From assembly GCF_000332055.1 (NCBI RefSeq), contig NZ_ALVZ01000210.1, forward strand, positions 1 through 57,047: 57,047 nt of DNA, in the 5' to 3' direction. Of the stretch, positions 54,529-57,047 are shown piece after piece. This stretch comes from Xenococcus sp. PCC 7305 (lineage in GTDB: Bacteria; Cyanobacteriota; Cyanobacteriia; Cyanobacteriales; Xenococcaceae). The notes under the pieces are model-generated. The model was given only the letters and a program-made list of their open reading frames with translations, made no database searches and had not been told where the DNA came from. Every line of letters begins with the position of its first letter. Positions within the stretch are counted from its first letter, which is position 1. The translations under genes were made by a program, and so were the position numbers.

Positions 54529-55059
54529 ATGAAGCAGCGTGGAGTAGCAGTTTGGTTTACAGGATTTAGTGGTGCAGGGAAAAGTACGATCGCCGATGCC
54601 CTAACCAAAGAACTCAAAGATAAAGGTTATGCTATAGAAGTCTTGGATGGCGATGAGATTCGGGAGAATCTAACTAAAGGATTAGGATTTTCTAAAGAGG
54701 ATCGCGATACCAATATTCGTCGTATTGGTTTTGTGGCTAAGTTATTAGCTCGAAATAACGTTGTAGTATTAGTTCCCGTAATTTCTCCCTATCGTGCAAT
54801 CAGAGAAGAAATGAGAGAGCAAATTGGCTCTTTTGTCGAAGTTTTTGTGAATGCACCGATCGAGGTTTGTGAAAAACGCGATGTCAAAGGACTGTACAAA
54901 AAAGTCAGAGCAGGCGAAATTGGACAGTTTACTGGGATTAGCGACCCCTATGAACCTCCAACTAATCCTGAAATAGAATGCCGTACCGATCTAGAAGAAT
55001 TGGACGAAAGTGTCGCCAAAATAATGAATAAGCTAATAGATCTTGGTTATCTAATGTAA
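54529..55059 (+). CDS. cysC: Adenylylsulfate kinase
   Basis: CysC phosphorylates APS to PAPS with ATP in sulfate activation. The 176-residue protein has the P-loop GFSGAGKS (11-18), LDGDEIREN, RDTNIRRIGFVAKLL, VPVISPYRAIREEMRE and DVKGLYKKVRAGEI, all conserved. It stands alone here, without cysD/N or sat. GAGGTG and AAAGGTAAT precede ATG 54529, and the second gives the ribosome site. Confidence 0.96.
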   Translation: MKQRGVAVWFTGFSGAGKSTIADALTKELKDKGYAIEVLDGDEIRENLTKGLGFSKEDRDTNIRRIGFVAKLLARNNVVVLVPVISPYRAIREEMREQIGSFVEVFVNAPIEVCEKRDVKGLYKKVRAGEIGQFTGISDPYEPPTNPEIECRTDLEELDESVAKIMNKLIDLGYLM

Positions 55060-55200
55060 TTGTGTACTTAGTTTGAAGCATTGATCCAAATGATAAGCTG
55101 GGCTTTTTTAAGATCGTCGTCAAGTTTCTCTTGATATGCTTAAATTGAGCTCAGTTTTTTCGTAAATACGGTATTATTCTGTTGGATAAAAAACTAGATA

Positions 55201-55587
55201 TTGAATTTGCCAAATAAAAATAAGGTGAGCAAAATTTTCCCTGTGATTAGTGATGTTACTTTTAAGCCTAATCAGATCGTTTGTTTAGGATTTCAGGATA
55301 AGTGTCTTTACGGAGAAGTGATTCAGACTATTGAACAGCGTCAAACTTGCTGGGTGAGACCGATCTTAATGGTTCAACAAGAGGATCTTGTTTGGGATCT
55401 TCGTTCTAGCTCAGATTTAATTTTGCCTCTTTGTCTGTTTCGACCCTGTTTTGATACTGAGATCCTGCCTCTTTTCACGCAACTAAATCAATTGAATTCT
55501 CTTGCAAGCCGAGAATCGACCTGCTGCGATTTGAATTTATTTGTCCGAGAAGTATGGCGAATGAACCAAGATAAATTTTCTCTCTAA
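55201..55587 (+). CDS. Hypothetical protein (cyanobacterial type)
   Basis: The 128-residue cytoplasmic protein has several Cys residues (near 29, 37, 50, 78 and 84, with a CC pair near 108). The beta-like core VCLGFQDKCLYGEVIQTIEQRQTCWVRPILM resembles small cyanobacterial proteins of unknown function, but I cannot name a family. It starts at TTG 55201, with GTG 55225 as an alternative; neither has a good ribosome site. The IS110 element begins within 100 bp after its stop, so the gene appears intact. Confidence 0.65.
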   Translation: MNLPNKNKVSKIFPVISDVTFKPNQIVCLGFQDKCLYGEVIQTIEQRQTCWVRPILMVQQEDLVWDLRSSSDLILPLCLFRPCFDTEILPLFTQLNQLNSLASRESTCCDLNLFVREVWRMNQDKFSL

Positions 55588-55685
55588 TCTCTCTACTTGA
55601 GTAGTAACAGGCAATACAATACCCGAAAAAAAAGAAACTACCCATCGACAAAGTAGTTTCCCTAAACGCAAACGCATAAACATTA

Positions 55686-56909
55686 TCATTCCCTTTTTAG
55701 TTCATTGAGTAATTCATAAAACAACATGCGAGTAGTTTTAAAAAGTATTCTAACCAGAGAGTCTTTACCCTTATTATTCTTGGATAATTCCTGATAGCGA
55801 TCGCATAATTGCTTGCCAATTTCTCCTTTGATTTTGGCTCCATATTTCGACGGCGTAACCATACAAGTAGCCCAAACATAGAGATGTGAACGAGTTATTT
55901 TTGAACCGTGAAAGCTACGGCTTTTCTTGTCTCCAGACTGTTTGTAACTAAAACTCATTCCCATGAAAGCCTGAAATTTTCGTAGACTGCGATCTCGTTT
56001 TTGTAGCTTCCCCTTGGATTCCTCGTACTCAATCCAAGCTTTGTCGTTAACTAGAAATTTCTCAAAGGGATAACATTGATAAAGAAGCAAAGCTTTATTA
56101 TCCAATCCAAAGCCAAATTTATCGAAAACTCGTAGGTATGACTCAAACTCTGGTAAGTTTAAGGCTTTTTCAAGGTAATCATAGCATTGAGTTATTCTTA
56201 GTTCGATTTCAACAATAGCTTTACAATGAGATCGCGTGTAGTCAGAAATCTCAATTCCCAGACCGTGAACTACTGATTGTTTGTATTGAGATTCATAGCG
56301 GTTAGCTTGATGAGAACCAGCAAGCCAGCCAACGATGGGAGTAAATCCCCGAAGGTCAGATATTTTCATACGATGCTTAACTATTTCAGGAAATTCATAG
56401 GCTAATCGCTGTCTGAGCTGTGTCACTAAACCAGTCCTCAGTTTCGCGAGCTGCTCTTTTTCTAGGAAAACCTCACGAACCCTTGTGATAATGGAATTTT
56501 GACCATAGTAATAATTGAGAAATCTCTTGTTCCCCTGTTCATCAATAAAACGCTCGTCAAAGTAAGTAGCAGCTAGACAAAGCGCATCTTCTTCATCCCG
56601 CTTGTTGGTGAATCCATAACTACCCCGTTGTTTGTCTAGATCAGAATGACCGACCCAATGAATCTTGATGCCATTCTTGTTAGCGACACTCACCCAAAAG
56701 TGAGAGTACCAATGTCCCGAAGGTTCTAAAACGATAGCTTCAGGTTTGAGTTCGAGAAACTTCTTTAAGCCCGTGGCATCTGTCGTTAATTTATAGAATT
56801 CTTTGTCCCGTCTCAGCTTTTTGTAAAGCTGTTGGATGTTCACAGGAAAACTATCGAGGCAACAGGCGATCGCCGATGCTCGACCAATATCTAAACCAAT
56901 GATTCTCAT
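55686..56909 (-). CDS. IS110-family DEDD transposase
   Basis: The 407-residue transposase has the RuvC-like DEDD active site: Asp7 (IGLDIG), Glu62 (VLEPSGHW), Asp105 and Asp108 (KRDEEDA). The C-terminal part carries the Transposase_20-like features FGFG (about residue 256) and a Gly-rich end in AFMGMSFSYKQSG. The family acts with a bridge RNA in a guide-directed recombinase. It starts at ATG 56909 and is full length with no frameshift visible. No target repeats can be assigned. Confidence 0.93.
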   Translation of the reverse strand: MRIIGLDIGRASAIACCLDSFPVNIQQLYKKLRRDKEFYKLTTDATGLKKFLELKPEAIVLEPSGHWYSHFWVSVANKNGIKIHWVGHSDLDKQRGSYGFTNKRDEEDALCLAATYFDERFIDEQGNKRFLNYYYGQNSIITRVREVFLEKEQLAKLRTGLVTQLRQRLAYEFPEIVKHRMKISDLRGFTPIVGWLAGSHQANRYESQYKQSVVHGLGIEISDYTRSHCKAIVEIELRITQCYDYLEKALNLPEFESYLRVFDKFGFGLDNKALLLYQCYPFEKFLVNDKAWIEYEESKGKLQKRDRSLRKFQAFMGMSFSYKQSGDKKSRSFHGSKITRSHLYVWATCMVTPSKYGAKIKGEIGKQLCDRYQELSKNNKGKDSLVRILFKTTRMLFYELLNELKRE

Positions 56910-56937
56910 GTATTATGGGAGTTAAGTTAATGTGGAA

Positions 56938-57009
56938 AGCTTGGGAGTCTTACGAATCTCCCGAAAGCCAGTCATGGCTTACTTCTCTCTTGAAGTAGTT
57001 TCCCAAGCT
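56938..57009 (-). ncRNA. Candidate bridge RNA segment beside the IS110 transposase
   Basis: Arms AGCTTGGGA (56938-56946) and TCCCAAGCT (57001-57009) form a perfect 9-bp stem around hairpins AAGCCA-GTCA-TGGCTT (56965-56980) and ACTTC/GAAGT (56981-56985, 56992-56996). A competing GGGAG/CTCCC pair (56943-56947, 56958-56962) is also possible. The place, upstream of the transposase start, is where IS110-group bridge RNAs are encoded. Assignment rests on structure and position only; the region runs off the window. Confidence 0.5.
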
Positions 57010-57047
57010 CTAAGTCCAAAATGAGTAACTTTTTTAGGCTTATGAAA

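Larger units (their letters stand above)
55588..57047 (-). mobile_element. IS110-family insertion sequence, right part certain, far end outside the window
   Basis: The transposase gene at 55686-56909 is flanked by structured non-coding DNA. Beyond its 3' end, between 55588 and 55685, lie CTACT-TG-AGTAG and an 8-bp hairpin GAAACTAC/GTAGTTTC (55634-55641, 55653-55660). Beyond its 5' end (56910-57047) lies a multi-hairpin region with 9-bp closing arms. IS110 elements lack terminal inverted repeats, and I cannot mark exact ends; the 5' limit is beyond 57047. Confidence 0.75.

Noticed and set aside
55088-55110. AAGC-TGG-GCTT plus T run after cysC as a terminator
   Set aside because: The stem has only four pairs; too weak to call.
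1-57047. tRNA, rRNA, CRISPR array or prophage
   Set aside because: I found no tRNA-like arms with GGTTCGAATCC-type loops, no rRNA stretches, no repeat-spacer arrays and no phage structural genes. Without tools this is a visual scan only.

Overview
The window is chromosomal DNA from a cyanobacterium. It carries photosystem I genes (psaL and a 38-codon psaI), a phycobiliprotein-family gene, the asd-dapA and mrnC-rlmB pairs, several small cyanobacterial families (DUF1622, DUF4327, DUF1816) and many HIP1 palindromes (GCGATCGC). The DNA is AT-rich and the spacers are full of short tandem repeats. A large unicellular or pleurocapsalean/filamentous lineage fits, but the genus cannot be fixed from sequence alone.

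Layout. 1-1779 is the 3' end of a large RTX (Ca-binding, type I secreted) protein built from 121-residue modules. 1828-8963 holds an anchored hypothetical protein, murB, ybaB, a glutathione S-transferase, DUF1622, a globin-like protein with a long acidic tail and membrane anchor, a membrane/periplasmic thioredoxin and a C15 peptidase. 8986-11184 is a Crp/Fnr regulator divergent from a methyltransferase-cupin pair. 11366-16615 is one giant caspase-STAND-WD40 protein. 16717-19240 makes UDP-glucuronate and UDP-xylose (ugd plus a UXS-type decarboxylase). 19376-24361 holds a HEAT-repeat gene divergent from a phycobiliprotein paralogue, uppS, a di-iron ferritin-like protein and a secreted subtilase. 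24762-28344 holds DUF4327, an orphan histidine kinase and a membrane-anchored acidic repeat protein. 28713-32204 is mfd. 32251-38124 is a minus-strand block with GNAT, a coiled-coil protein, CNNM/CBS, a PlsY-like/phosphotransferase fusion and an alpha/beta hydrolase; the last three look like an operon. 38276-39884 holds an SRPBCC lipoprotein-like gene, psaL and psaI. 40023-44393 is asd-dapA-rnj. 44507-48238 is Uma2, TPR, LOG and PhoH. 48320-53451 holds SpoIID, secD, DUF1816, rlmB, mrnC and a STAS protein. 53920-57047 holds an AT-rich unknown, cysC, an unknown and an IS110-family transposase with structured flanks.

Most genes are housekeeping: peptidoglycan and lysine precursors (murB, uppS, asd, dapA), RNA processing (rnj, mrnC, rlmB), repair (mfd), secretion (secD) and photosynthesis. 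Accessory content is concentrated in the RTX protein, the caspase-STAND protein, the acidic repeat proteins and the IS110 element.

The points I consider most worth checking are these: (1) heptamer repeat arrays that begin at or inside stop codons and run in the sense direction of the upstream gene; (2) the structured DNA beside the IS110 transposase, with a 12-nt word repeated on both sides, as expected of a bridge-RNA element; (3) a divergent PlsY domain fused to a rifampin-phosphotransferase-like module; (4) a degenerate second caspase-like domain in the STAND protein; (5) a globin-like domain without the proximal histidine; (6) a STAS gene whose only well-placed start is ATT.
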